DNA from: an uncultured Bacteroides sp.
Lineage (GTDB): Bacteria > Bacteroidota > Bacteroidia > Bacteroidales > Bacteroidaceae
DNA length: 64,000 bases
Reading direction: 5' to 3'
Assembly: GCF_963678425.1 (NCBI RefSeq)
Contig: NZ_OY782855.1
Coordinates: forward strand, 1,488,001-1,552,000
Shown in pieces: positions 54,426 to 63,534 of this stretch. Made by a program: the position numbers and the translations under genes. The first letter of the stretch is position 1. Every line of letters starts with the position of its first letter. A model generated the notes under the pieces. The model did no database searches. It was not told where the DNA came from and worked only from the letters and a program-made list of their open reading frames with translations.

Positions 54426-55949
54426 ATGCAAGAAAAGATTATCATTCTTGATTTCGGATCGCAGACCACTCAGCTTATTGGCCGCAGAGTACGTGAATTG
54501 GATACGTATTGCGAAATCCTGCCCTACAACAAATTCCCTAAAAACGATGAGTCGGTAAAGGGAGTTATCCTATCCGGAAGCCCTTTCTCAGTATACGACG
54601 AAGCGGCTTTTAAAATCGATTTAAGTGAGATTCGTGGGAAATATCCTATCTTGGGTATCTGCTATGGTGCACAATTTATGGCGTATACGAACGGCGGAAA
54701 AGTTGAACCAGCTGGCACACGTGAATACGGACGTGCTAATCTTGATACTTTCTGCAAAGAAAACGTGTTATTTAAAGGAGTAGAAAAGAACTCACAGGTA
54801 TGGATGAGCCACGGCGATACCATCACTGCCATTCCTGATAATTTTAAAACCATCGCTTCAACTAATGAGGTAGCTATTGCTGCTTATCAGGTTGAAGGCG
54901 AACAAATATGGGGCGTACAGTTCCACCCTGAAGTATTCCATACAACAGACGGAACACAAATTCTTCGCAACTTCGTTGTTGATATTTGCGGATGCAAACA
55001 AGACTGGAGTCCGGCTTCGTTCATTGAAAGTACTGTTGCTCAGTTGAAAGAACAATTAGGCGATGATAAAGTAGTTCTTGGTCTTTCTGGTGGTGTAGAT
55101 TCATCGGTTGCTGCCGTACTGCTAAACAAAGCAATTGGTAAGAACCTGACTTGTATCTTTGTAGATCACGGAATGCTTCGCAAAAACGAATTCGAGAATG
55201 TTATGACCGATTACGAACACTTAGGTCTTAACGTAATTGGTGTAAATGCAAAAGATAAATTCTTCAGCGAACTTGCTGACGTAACAGACCCTGAACGCAA
55301 ACGCAAGATTATCGGTAAAGGCTTTATTGATGTATTCGACGAAGAAGCCCGCAAACTGAAAGATGTGAAATGGCTGGCACAAGGTACTATCTATCCAGAC
55401 TGTATCGAGTCACTTTCCATCACCGGAACAGTAATCAAGAGCCACCACAACGTAGGTGGTCTTCCAGAAGAAATGAACCTGAAACTTTGCGAACCTCTCC
55501 GCCTTTTATTCAAAGACGAAGTACGTCGCGTTGGCCGTAAGTTGGGTATGATGGAACATCTTATTACCCGTCATCCTTTCCCGGGTCCAGGTTTAGCCGT
55601 TCGTATCTTAGGCGATATCACTCCCGATAAAGTGCGCGTACTTCAGGAAGCAGACGATATCTTCATCAGCGGATTACGCGAATGGGGACTTTACGATCAG
55701 GTATGGCAGGCAGGAGTAATCCTTCTTCCAGTTCAGTCTGTAGGTGTAATGGGTGATGAAAGAACATACGAGAATGCAGTAGCACTTCGTGCCGTTACTT
55801 CAACCGATGCCATGACAGCCGACTGGGCTCACCTACCCTACGAATTCCTTGGTAAGATTTCTAATGAAATCATCAACAAGGTAAAAGGTGTGAACCGCGT
55901 TACTTATGATATTAGTTCTAAGCCACCTGCAACTATTGAATGGGAATAA
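54426..55949 (+). CDS. guaA: GMP synthase (glutamine-hydrolysing)
   Basis: Converts XMP to GMP using glutamine nitrogen. 507 residues: N-terminal class I amidotransferase domain with catalytic Cys79 in LGICYGAQ and the His-Glu pair in WGVQFHPEVFHT; ATP-pyrophosphatase loop LSGGVDSSVAA (about 220); C-terminal dimer domain ending SSKPPATIEWE. Insertions and length are standard. Codon use is biased, as in gapA. Single gene, preceded by the phased repeat array and closed by the hairpin at 55998. Confidence 0.98.
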   Translation: MQEKIIILDFGSQTTQLIGRRVRELDTYCEILPYNKFPKNDESVKGVILSGSPFSVYDEAAFKIDLSEIRGKYPILGICYGAQFMAYTNGGKVEPAGTREYGRANLDTFCKENVLFKGVEKNSQVWMSHGDTITAIPDNFKTIASTNEVAIAAYQVEGEQIWGVQFHPEVFHTTDGTQILRNFVVDICGCKQDWSPASFIESTVAQLKEQLGDDKVVLGLSGGVDSSVAAVLLNKAIGKNLTCIFVDHGMLRKNEFENVMTDYEHLGLNVIGVNAKDKFFSELADVTDPERKRKIIGKGFIDVFDEEARKLKDVKWLAQGTIYPDCIESLSITGTVIKSHHNVGGLPEEMNLKLCEPLRLLFKDEVRRVGRKLGMMEHLITRHPFPGPGLAVRILGDITPDKVRVLQEADDIFISGLREWGLYDQVWQAGVILLPVQSVGVMGDERTYENAVALRAVTSTDAMTADWAHLPYEFLGKISNEIINKVKGVNRVTYDISSKPPATIEWE

Positions 55950-55997
55950 TTAGATTATAAAGGCATTTCTTTGGAGAAATGACTTGAGATATTAAAG

Positions 55998-56040
55998 AAA
56001 GAGACTAGACATTTCTGTTAGAATGTTTAGTCTCTTTTTA
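55998..56040. terminator. bidirectional terminator between guaA and the membrane-protein gene
   Basis: AAAGAGACTAGACATT at 55998-56013 pairs with AATGTTTAGTCTCTTT at 56022-56037 and is followed by T-run; the A-rich left side allows use by the minus-strand genes as well. Confidence 0.88.
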
Positions 56041-56054
56041 TTCTAGATAAGCAT

Positions 56055-56630
56055 CTATTCTTCAAAATCCTTAAGCTCTTCCGTAGCTTTTAAAAAATCA
56101 TCAATTCTTTTAGATATTACTCCTTTATAAAGATAAATACCAAGTGATAAAGAAATAATCAAAACAGCTGTATAAACTATGATTGTAAACCAATCTTGAT
56201 ATGCATGTTTTAAAATAAAACTACAGCCCCATATTATTACTCCAACTAATAAAAATATAGTTTCTCGTCCAAATAATGATTCATAATGGAGTATCGCTTT
56301 TGATTGTTCTATTAACGTATTCTTATCAACATTAATTCTAGAAATAAGCCATACCTTGTATATTTCCCAGGAAGTTATTAAAAATGTACATATAGGGGCT
56401 ACCAATTCAACCCAAAGAGGAAGATTTCGTATAGCAACTGCAAGACAAACAGATACAAATAGTAGAGCACAAATAGCTAACGATCTTAATTCAAATTGTT
56501 TTATTCTAGAAAAGGCAGTTGTTTTTTTTTGATTAATCATTTCTGTAATTACACGACGGCTTAATTCTTCATTTTCCTGTATCTTATCATTAAGCTCATT
56601 CCAGGCTAGTTTTAATTCTTCAAGTTCCAT
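56055..56630 (-). CDS. four-span membrane protein, probable partner of the ECF sigma factor
   Basis: 191 residues, family not recognised. The N-terminal ~55 residues are cytosolic and charged, starting with ELEELKLAWNELNDKIQENE (helical). Four hydrophobic segments follow at about 52-71, 78-92, 123-140 and 148-168, and then a short charged tail. It starts 11 bp after the sigma-factor stop, so the two are co-transcribed. This layout (soluble N-terminus, membrane anchor, gene order after sigma) is what an anti-sigma factor would have, but the zinc-binding HxxxCxxC signature is absent. The role is inferred from position only. Confidence 0.7.
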   Translation of the reverse strand: MELEELKLAWNELNDKIQENEELSRRVITEMINQKKTTAFSRIKQFELRSLAICALLFVSVCLAVAIRNLPLWVELVAPICTFLITSWEIYKVWLISRINVDKNTLIEQSKAILHYESLFGRETIFLLVGVIIWGCSFILKHAYQDWFTIIVYTAVLIISLSLGIYLYKGVISKRIDDFLKATEELKDFEE

Positions 56631-56641
56631 GATTATAAGTA

Positions 56642-57124
56642 TTAATTGTTTGACATTTTTCTTAATTTTTCTCTTATTCTATTTAGTTTTACTGCAATAT
56701 TATTCTTTGAAAGACCTGTAATTTTGGATATTTCATCATAAGGTCTTTCATCAATCCATAAAAGAATCAGAGCTCGTTCCAACTTTCCAAGACGACTAAT
56801 AAGAAGATACATTTCCCGAATATTCGTATCACTCTCAGCTACCAAAAAATCCATATCTAAATTTAAGGGAATTGTGTCGGGGCGTTTAACTTTTTTTCTA
56901 AAATCTGAAATGCATGTATTTAATGCAACACGATATATCCATGTTGATAATTTGCATTCCTGTTTAAATGCAGGATAAGCTTTCCACAAATTTATTACTA
57001 CCTCTTGATATAGATCATTTAAATCGTCATTATTAGAAGCATACATATAGCATACCTTGTAAATGATACGTTTATTTAGCTGCAATGCATCTACAAATTC
57101 TTTCTCCAATTCAATATTTGCCAT
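56642..57124 (-). CDS. ECF-type RNA polymerase sigma factor
   Basis: Alternative sigma factor. 160 residues: region 2 at about 18-80 with DDLNDLYQEVVINLWKAYPA and CKLSTWIYRVALNTCISDFRK, and region 4 at about 105-155 with LGKLERALILLWIDERPYDE and ISKITGLSKNNIAVKLNRIR. The DNA-binding region ends in IREKLRKM, as in the family. First gene of a two-gene unit with the membrane protein at 56055. Divergent from the gene at 57269, with 144 bp between. Not coupled to a FecR/SusC set, so it belongs to a non-transport ECF group. Confidence 0.92.
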   Translation of the reverse strand: MANIELEKEFVDALQLNKRIIYKVCYMYASNNDDLNDLYQEVVINLWKAYPAFKQECKLSTWIYRVALNTCISDFRKKVKRPDTIPLNLDMDFLVAESDTNIREMYLLISRLGKLERALILLWIDERPYDEISKITGLSKNNIAVKLNRIREKLRKMSNN

Positions 57125-57268
57125 CTTTTAATTACTTTTTACACGTTAGTCGTCAAAAAGTTTAAATGATTACAGTCTGTGCAAAAATTCTACTTTTAAT
57201 TATACAATAATATATTTATCAAAATTATTCTATATATTTGGACAATATAAAGAATAAAAATCAGCCAA

Positions 57269-57796
57269 ATGGAAACTATATCCAATAAACTTTTATTTAA
57301 TTTATACCTAACCTTACTATTTATATCAGAATGTTTGGGATTATATATTGCAGGCTTAGTTATACACAGTATTGCTATAAGTAATTGGGACCTATTAATT
57401 GTGTTTTTGTCCAGATTTGGACTTTTTGCAGGCATAAGCATACTAATTTCTTTATTCCTAGACAAATATATACAACCTGATTATTTCGAAATTAGTATCT
57501 CGAGGAGAAATATTCAAATTAAATTATACAAACCAAACAGGCAAAATGGATTATATTTCTTTTCAATCTTATTTTATATAAAAAATATCAGTTTTGCAGA
57601 AATAGCTTTAAATAAATATGAATATTATACCTTCTCATATGATAAATTAAAAATAAGAAAGAATCTGCATTTTTATATAACGAATAACAACCAGATAAGA
57701 CAACTTGAAGTGAATATCTCACGGGCATCAAAGGCTAAGTTTCAAGAAATAACAGAAAGTCTAGATAAGTTTAAACTTAATGTGCATTCAAATTAA
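57269..57796 (+). CDS. hypothetical two-span membrane protein
   Basis: Family not recognised. 175 residues: two hydrophobic segments (about 8-35 and 43-65), then a soluble C-terminal half of alternating hydrophobic/polar residues (YFEISISRRNIQIKLYKPN, HFYITNNNQIRQLEVNIS). The topology suggests a membrane-anchored cytosolic beta-rich domain, loosely like a bacterial PH domain, but no motif proves it. AT-rich compared with neighbours. Divergent from the sigma-factor gene, so it may share its control; the terminator at 57876 closes it. Confidence 0.65.
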   Translation: METISNKLLFNLYLTLLFISECLGLYIAGLVIHSIAISNWDLLIVFLSRFGLFAGISILISLFLDKYIQPDYFEISISRRNIQIKLYKPNRQNGLYFFSILFYIKNISFAEIALNKYEYYTFSYDKLKIRKNLHFYITNNNQIRQLEVNISRASKAKFQEITESLDKFKLNVHSN

Positions 57797-57875
57797 CTTC
57801 TTTAACTTGCGCCCCCAGAATCGGGATAGTTTCATTTTTATTTTGGAAATAATATAAGAAAAATGTTCAAACAAT

Positions 57876-57911
57876 AAAAATGCGCCATAAATACAGAAAT
57901 GGCGCATTTTT
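57876..57911. terminator. bidirectional terminator between 57269 gene and GH31
   Basis: AAAAATGCGCCAT (57876-57888) and ATGGCGCATTTTT (57899-57911) form a perfect 13 bp stem with a 10 nt loop and A/T flanks; serves both convergent genes. Confidence 0.92.
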
Positions 57912-57918
57912 ATTACAT

Positions 57919-60447
57919 TTACTTCACAGTCTTCACAAACCAGTCAATCGTTTCCTGATTTAGTTTCTGAGCTTGCAGAACCATAGGTAAATTAGCATAA
58001 TTAGCTCGGAATACTTCTATTCGTTGCTTAAACTGATTAGGATAATAAGTGATACATACACCTGTCGATTCCATTGTTCCGAGTTCTTCATTCAGTACGA
58101 TGCCTGCTTGTTTTTGTTTAAGCTGAAGGACTGCAGAACGGACATCGCGCATTTGAGCCAAAAGACCGTCTGTTACATCAGGGGCATCTGTTGGATAAGT
58201 TATTTTAAGGACTTTTTCCTTACTGCAATCCGTCTCAGGTACATTTACAGTAAGACTTAAGTCATTACCATCGTATGTAAAGTCTGTCTGAGCACCATTC
58301 ACCAATACATTTTCAGGAACTGCAGAAGCTAGAACTTTAACTTTGAAGTTTCTGTTTGAAGGCATATCAGGATAACTTCCCTGACGAGCAGCAATCTTCA
58401 CAGTCAATACATTCCCTGCTTTTTCTGAAGACAACAGAGTTTTTGCATAATGAGTTGCATAATCTTTATCGTTGCCATTATCTTCGTACAATTCAAAAGA
58501 TCCTTGTTTGCCGGGGAATACTGTCACTGTTACAGGTTCATCATTATTTTGCAGATTCTTCACTTTATCATATAAAGGCAATATTGAACCGGCTTTCACA
58601 TAAACGGGATATTCATCAAGATTAAAAATTCGTTCAATGGATTGTCCTCCCTTTAATAAAGTACCGGTATGCCATTCATACCAATCATTTCCTTCCGGCA
58701 GCCAAACCTTCACAGTAGACTTGTCATTTTTCATCGGTGAAGTAATTGGGCAAACCAGCAGATTATCACCAAACATATATTCATTCTTATTCTCATAAGC
58801 TTCTTTATTTTCGGGATAATCATAATACATAGGGCGACAAAGAGAGAGTGCTTCATCGTATGTTTTACGAGCCATCGTATAAACATAAGGAGCCATCTGA
58901 TAACGTTCAAGAATCGTATTGCGAATAACTTCAAGGTATTTCTGACTAAAAGCCCAAGGTTCCTTGTTTAAATTAGAGTTCTTTGTAGAATGGGTACGAA
59001 GAATTGGACTTAATGCTCCAAACTGAAGCCAGCGCACATAAAGCTCCGGATCTATACTATTGGCACCCATGTGGCCACCAATGTCATGACTCCAATAACC
59101 ATAAAGCACATTAGAAGCAGTGGAATTGAAATATGGTTGAAAATCAAGAGAAGCCCAAGAGATATAAGAATCACCAGAGAAACCTATCTGGTAACGATGA
59201 TTTCCTAACCCACCCCAACGGTGATAAAGTAACGGACGAGTCTCACGATTTCGTTCCATATCAGAAAAGACGACGTAATTAATCCACCATGTATTGCTCA
59301 AATCAGTATATTTTTCGTCATTAATCCTTTGCTGCCAGTCAAGCCACCAAAAGTCGATGCCTTTCTTTTCCATTGGACGAAGAATTGTGTTAAGCCATCC
59401 GCTCATAAACTTTTTATTAGATCCTTCATAAGGAATCAGCTTTGTTGAATCGGGATTTACTCCCATCCATTTTGCCATAGCAGGAAAGTTTTCTTCGTAA
59501 TTGGCAATACCATCGGCAGGATGAAGATTGAGGGTTATCTGTAGCTTGTTTTGTTTCAGATATTTCAAAAATCCGTCAGGATCGGGGAACAGACGGCGGT
59601 TCCATGTATATCCGGTCCATCCACCTTTACCAGCCTCAGTATAATGCCAGTCCATATCTACAACCAATACATCTAATGGAATATTATATGTATTAAAGTT
59701 ATTAATAAGGTTGCGTAGCTCATTATCGGAATAACTCCAGTAACGTGACCACCAGTATCCGAAAGCATAACGTGGAGGCAATGGCACTTTACCCGAGAAA
59801 GTTGTGAAATCTTTCAGAGCCGATTTATAATTATGCCCATAAACCATAAAATAAAAATCTTGCCCACCTTTATTTTTACGTTCAATAACCCATGGCCAGT
59901 CGGAATTATCAAATAAATAATTCTTTGAATCGTCAATAAATGTCCATCCATCGGTTGAGAGTAATCCGTCTTCTATGGGCATAGGCTTATTATCGTTATT
60001 GTGAATGCCTCCATTGTATCCATCCAATGTGCGGTAAGTACCTTTCAGATTTCCTTTCTGTACATCGCCAAATTTCCAGATTACATTTTTATTATCCTTT
60101 AGAAATTTGACACGGAGATTTTTGGGTGTAAAGCGCCCGCTGCCAATTTTATAATTAAGTTCCATTTCGGGCGTTTTAATGGTTAACCAACCTCCTTTGA
60201 CACTTTGTGTAAACTGTGGCACCTGCAAGTTCCGATTTACAGCCAAAAAAGAAGCCTGGTCATTAAACTGCTGAATGCTATCCCATTCCATACGTATTAC
60301 ACGAGGGGTCAGTACCGAAAAACGGACATCCCCCACCCTGACTACTGCAGTCTGATTGACTTTGGTATGATTGATTGATACTGCTCGCCCGCAAAGAGGC
60401 TGTACAAGTAACATCATCAGGAAAATAATGTTTTTAAGTTTTCTCAT
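57919..60447 (-). CDS. secreted GH31-family alpha-glycosidase
   Basis: Alpha-glucosidase/alpha-xylosidase-type enzyme. Start set at 60447 (MRKLKNIIFLMMLLVQPLCG), which gives a signal peptide; the frame to 60519 adds 24 unconserved residues. N-terminal galactose-mutarotase-like domain, then a barrel with PLDVLVVDMDWHYTEAGKGG, nucleophile Asp in DFWWLDWQQ and acid/base Asp in IGFSGDSYISWASLDFQPYF. A DUF5110-like beta-domain follows (TVTVFPGKQGSFELYEDNG), and a ~90-residue helical tail ends the protein. 842 residues. Stands alone, without transporter genes. The exact sugar (glucose, xylose or galactose) is not readable. Confidence 0.92.
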   Translation of the reverse strand: MRKLKNIIFLMMLLVQPLCGRAVSINHTKVNQTAVVRVGDVRFSVLTPRVIRMEWDSIQQFNDQASFLAVNRNLQVPQFTQSVKGGWLTIKTPEMELNYKIGSGRFTPKNLRVKFLKDNKNVIWKFGDVQKGNLKGTYRTLDGYNGGIHNNDNKPMPIEDGLLSTDGWTFIDDSKNYLFDNSDWPWVIERKNKGGQDFYFMVYGHNYKSALKDFTTFSGKVPLPPRYAFGYWWSRYWSYSDNELRNLINNFNTYNIPLDVLVVDMDWHYTEAGKGGWTGYTWNRRLFPDPDGFLKYLKQNKLQITLNLHPADGIANYEENFPAMAKWMGVNPDSTKLIPYEGSNKKFMSGWLNTILRPMEKKGIDFWWLDWQQRINDEKYTDLSNTWWINYVVFSDMERNRETRPLLYHRWGGLGNHRYQIGFSGDSYISWASLDFQPYFNSTASNVLYGYWSHDIGGHMGANSIDPELYVRWLQFGALSPILRTHSTKNSNLNKEPWAFSQKYLEVIRNTILERYQMAPYVYTMARKTYDEALSLCRPMYYDYPENKEAYENKNEYMFGDNLLVCPITSPMKNDKSTVKVWLPEGNDWYEWHTGTLLKGGQSIERIFNLDEYPVYVKAGSILPLYDKVKNLQNNDEPVTVTVFPGKQGSFELYEDNGNDKDYATHYAKTLLSSEKAGNVLTVKIAARQGSYPDMPSNRNFKVKVLASAVPENVLVNGAQTDFTYDGNDLSLTVNVPETDCSKEKVLKITYPTDAPDVTDGLLAQMRDVRSAVLQLKQKQAGIVLNEELGTMESTGVCITYYPNQFKQRIEVFRANYANLPMVLQAQKLNQETIDWFVKTVK

Positions 60448-60764
60448 ATTAAATATTAATTTTAGTGAAATATCCGGCAACCTGGATATTCGTATTTGAT
60501 TAAGATTAATTATCTTCATATTTATAAGTTATGATTGATAAACAATGTAAATATAGTGTTTTTATCAATCATAAATTATTAAAACACAAAAGAACAGCCA
60601 AAGATAAAAAAAAGTAAAAAAAAGAATCTATTACAGATTAAATATGTATACTTGCAAATCACTACAAACAAATTGATAAGAATCATGATATAATTGACAT
60701 AATTCAGAAATGTAGCGGAAACTGACATAACATTTTCTATTAATAAACATTTAAAATTCTGAAT
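60448..60764. other. intergenic region between GH31 and the lipoprotein gene
   Basis: 317 bp, very AT-rich and holding both divergent promoters. TATACTTGC at 60647-60655 (one mismatch to TAnnTTTG) could serve the plus-strand gene with a ~105 nt leader. Nothing else was seen. Confidence 0.4.
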
Positions 60765-61172
60765 ATGAGAAACTATTTATTCTTATTAGTCTTACTCTTT
60801 TTATCCAGCTGCGGTAAAAAAGAAAATAAAGACGTTGAAGCATGTTTAGCTAATCAACCAGATCACTCTTCTTTCATGTTAGATACTATCAATACGAATA
60901 AATGGGATAGTGTTTATGTTATGGGACCATATCAATATGAGAATCTTGAAAAAAGTATTCCTTATCTATCAAGCAATCTTAAAAAGAAGTTTAAGCAAAC
61001 AGCTATGTTAGATACTTGCTGCACTTTGATTTTTGTACGGAATCAGAAAGTTGTGAGCTATAGCACCATCAAAAGAGATATAGCCGACTTCTCAAGTCTG
61101 GGCAGCAAAATTGGCTATTCATCAAAGCAGAACTACCATATTGTTGCTTTCAGAAAAATTAATGCTATTTAG
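60765..61172 (+). CDS. hypothetical lipoprotein
   Basis: 135-residue protein with a clear lipoprotein signal MRNYLFLLVLLFLSSC (Cys16), followed by GKKENKD, whose charged residues fit surface or periplasmic export. The mature part has VYVMGPYQYENLEKSI and a Cys-Cys pair in LDTCCTLIFV. No domain was recognised. Monocistronic, with 314 bp to the next gene. Confidence 0.75.
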   Translation: MRNYLFLLVLLFLSSCGKKENKDVEACLANQPDHSSFMLDTINTNKWDSVYVMGPYQYENLEKSIPYLSSNLKKKFKQTAMLDTCCTLIFVRNQKVVSYSTIKRDIADFSSLGSKIGYSSKQNYHIVAFRKINAI

Positions 61173-61486
61173 CCAATATCTTAAGTTAAAGGCAAAATGA
61201 GCTTTTACCACACACTGGTAGCAGTTCTCTGAAACATAAACGTAACAGAGATATATGCTTCATGGTAAAGACTAAGACAGACAATATATACACAAATTTT
61301 CATTTAAATTAGTTATAACTAAAAGATTATTAATACACTGATACAATACAACTAGTTACTTCTATTAACATATTAGCTTTATTAGTTGCACAAATAAACA
61401 AACATTGCACAAAATTAGTTTCAGATCCAACTATTTTATCTATAAATAGTATTAACTTTGCAGCGCATTTAAGAAAAACATTAAGA
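61173..61486. other. intergenic region with promoter of the nitronate-monooxygenase-like gene
   Basis: 314 bp without genes. TAACTTTGC at 61453-61461 is a perfect TAnnTTTG -7 box, 25 bp before the ATG at 61487. GTTGCACAAA (61385) and TTGCACAAAAT (61404) form a short direct repeat upstream of it. Confidence 0.5.
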
Positions 61487-62569
61487 ATGAAAACATTAAC
61501 AATCGGAGACCTTAAGGCTCAAGTACCTATTATTCAGGGCGGAATGGGCGTAGGAATCTCTTTATCAGGCCTGGCATCAGCAGTAGCAAACGAAGGAGGC
61601 ATCGGTGTAATCTCATGCGCCGGTTTAGGACTTCTATACAATAAACTATCCAGCAATTTTGGAGAAGCAAGCATTTTAGGGCTTAGAGAAGAACTCAAGA
61701 AAGCTCGTGAAAAAGCAAAAGGTATTATCGGAGTAAATGTAATGGTGGCAATGACCAACTTTGCTGATATGGTAAAAACATCCATTGCAGAGAAAGCAGA
61801 CATCATATTCAGCGGAGCAGGACTACCTCTTGATTTACCTAGTTTCCTACCAAAGGGTAGCAAAACTAAGTTAGTACCTATTGTATCATCGGCACGCGCA
61901 GTAAAAATTATCTGCGAAAAATGGCAGAGTCAGTATAACTATCTTCCCGATGCGGTTGTGGTTGAAGGTCCGAAAGCCGGAGGTCACCTTGGTTACAAGG
62001 AAAACCAGATTACTGACGAACACTATTCTTTGGAAGAAATTCTGCCTCAGGTAGTACATGAAGTATCTCTTTTTGAAGAGAAATACAATAAGAAGATTCC
62101 GGTAATTGCAGCTGGAGGAATCTACACCGGAGAAGACATCTATCGTATGATGGAGCTTGGAGCTTCAGGCGTACAGTTAGGAACACGTTTTGTAACTACG
62201 GATGAATGCGATGCTTCTTTAGCTTTCAAAGAACAATATCTTAACGCAAAAGAAGGAGATATTGAGATTATTAAAAGTCCGGTAGGAATGCCTGGACGCG
62301 CAATTGGAGGTTCGTTTATTCAGCAAGTAAAGGAAGGTATTAAGCAACCAAAATCATGTCCTTTCCATTGCATCAAGACTTGTGATATTTCTAAAAGTCC
62401 ATATTGCATTATGCTTGCTCTTTATAATGCATTCAAAGGTAACTTCAAGAACGGATATGCTTTTGCAGGTGCAAATGCTTATAAAGCAAATAAAATTATG
62501 AGCGTTAAAAACACTATTTCTGAGTTGATGAAAGAGTGGAAAGAAAAAGAACTTTTCTCAAAGAAATAA
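61487..62569 (+). CDS. nitronate monooxygenase / enoyl-ACP-reductase-II-like flavoenzyme
   Basis: FMN-binding barrel enzyme of the 2-nitropropane dioxygenase/FabK superfamily. 360 residues: VPIIQGGMGVGISLSGLASA at the N-terminus, SNEGG-like VANEGGIGVISC, GPKAGGHLG (about 163-171), VIAAGGIYTGEDIYRMMELG and GVQLGTRFVTTDEC. An unusual feature is a cysteine cluster in the C-terminal third: C291, C295, C299 and C307 (CPFHCIKTCDISKSPYC). It resembles a metal or Fe-S site and is not in the classical enzyme. FabK-type fatty acid synthesis and nitronate oxidation are both possible; the sequence alone does not decide. Confidence 0.85.
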   Translation: MKTLTIGDLKAQVPIIQGGMGVGISLSGLASAVANEGGIGVISCAGLGLLYNKLSSNFGEASILGLREELKKAREKAKGIIGVNVMVAMTNFADMVKTSIAEKADIIFSGAGLPLDLPSFLPKGSKTKLVPIVSSARAVKIICEKWQSQYNYLPDAVVVEGPKAGGHLGYKENQITDEHYSLEEILPQVVHEVSLFEEKYNKKIPVIAAGGIYTGEDIYRMMELGASGVQLGTRFVTTDECDASLAFKEQYLNAKEGDIEIIKSPVGMPGRAIGGSFIQQVKEGIKQPKSCPFHCIKTCDISKSPYCIMLALYNAFKGNFKNGYAFAGANAYKANKIMSVKNTISELMKEWKEKELFSKK

Positions 62570-62592
62570 TTTTTCTTTTATAATATAGATTG

Positions 62593-62631
62593 AAGCGAGG
62601 ACTTTCTTTGGGATAATCCTCGCTTTTTTGT
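62593..62631. terminator. rho-independent terminator after the flavoenzyme gene
   Basis: AAGCGAGGA (62593-62601) pairs with TCCTCGCTT (62617-62625), followed by TTTTTG. Lies between convergent genes. Confidence 0.88.
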
Positions 62632-62633
62632 TT

Positions 62634-62921
62634 TTAAAATACTGTTTTGCAAACAGTAATTTCTTCTTTCTGATACTGCAACAGACTCATCTTTGGGATA
62701 ATTGTTGTAAAATGAGCTGAATCCATGTGCGTTTTCAATATAGCTGCACTCTCCCACTCTTCAAGCATAATCAGTATCTGTTGATTATTCACATCCTGAA
62801 CCAGGTTGTAATTTGCACAACCCGCTTCTTTTCTTGATTTTTCCACCAGCTCACCGGCCAACTTCAGGAATTCTTCAACTTTGTCTTCCTTAACAAAGAA
62901 TTTAGCAATCACTTTTACCAT
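62634..62921 (-). CDS. ABM-domain (antibiotic biosynthesis monooxygenase-like) protein
   Basis: 95-residue single ABM domain of the ferredoxin-like dimeric barrel fold. MVKVIAKFFVKEDKVEEFLK, then ELVEKSRKEAGCANYNLVQD, LIMLEEWESAAILKTHMDS and HFTTIIPKM follow the family pattern. Members include quinol monooxygenase YgiN, heme-degrading enzymes and many of unknown use. Single gene, convergent with the flavoenzyme gene. Biological substrate not inferable. Confidence 0.87.
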   Translation of the reverse strand: MVKVIAKFFVKEDKVEEFLKLAGELVEKSRKEAGCANYNLVQDVNNQQILIMLEEWESAAILKTHMDSAHFTTIIPKMSLLQYQKEEITVCKTVF

Positions 62922-63120
62922 TTTATTTTCCTCCTATTAAAATTTATTTTCCAGAAATAGAATATACAGTTCCAAAGGTACAAATAGAATTATTACCTCG
63001 CCACTTTCAATGTAATTTTATTTTTAAATGTATATTATTCTATTTCATTCGTTTCTCTCAATATGCCATAAAGTTAAAGAATATAAAATTACGGAGTCAG
63101 AGTAACACCAGATTATATTA

Positions 63121-63142
63121 TTCGTATATTTGCGAACAATAT
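63121..63142 (+). promoter_or_regulatory. promoter overlapped by a TTCG-N8-CGAA inverted repeat (ArsR operator candidate)
   Basis: TATATTTGC (63125-63133) is a perfect -7 box only 9 bp before the ATG. TTCG at 63121 and CGAA at 63133 form an inverted repeat around it, so a bound dimer would block the polymerase. Fits autorepression by the ArsR protein encoded just downstream; the transcript would have almost no leader. Confidence 0.5.
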
Positions 63143-63469
63143 ATGGAAAAAGATAAAGATTACACAGCAGAACAGGAACAGATTGCCCGATATGCAAAGG
63201 CAATGGGGCATCCGGCACGCATAGCTATAATGGATTTTCTCGCATCACAGGAAAGTTGTTTTTTCGGTGATATTCACGATGAATTGCCAATAGCCAAAGC
63301 AACCGTATCCCAACACCTGAAGGAACTCAAAGATGCCGGGCTGATTCAGGGCGAAATTGAAGCTCCCAAAGTTCGTTATTGTATAAATAAGGAGAATTGG
63401 GCGAAGGCTCAGAACCTGTTTGCCAAGTTCTTTGATAGAAAAGATATTAAGAAGATCTGCTGCGGATAA
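63143..63469 (+). CDS. ArsR-family winged-helix repressor
   Basis: Small metal- or redox-responsive repressor. 108 residues: YAKAMGHPARIAIMDFLASQ, then helix-turn-helix DELPIAKATVSQHLKELKDA at about 50-70, wing LIQGEIEAPKVRYCINKENW, and a C-terminal tail ending KKICCG. Cysteines at CFFGDI (near 39), VRYC and the terminal CC could bind a metalloid such as arsenite, but the classical ELCVCDL motif is absent. First gene of a plus-strand unit with a CxxC thioredoxin-like protein and an ArsF-like protein. Confidence 0.92.
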   Translation: MEKDKDYTAEQEQIARYAKAMGHPARIAIMDFLASQESCFFGDIHDELPIAKATVSQHLKELKDAGLIQGEIEAPKVRYCINKENWAKAQNLFAKFFDRKDIKKICCG

Positions 63470-63534
63470 TATTTTTTTTCCGCAGATGTTCGTCGTTTTA
63501 CGAATTACGATTAACTATTAAAATAAAGACTAAT

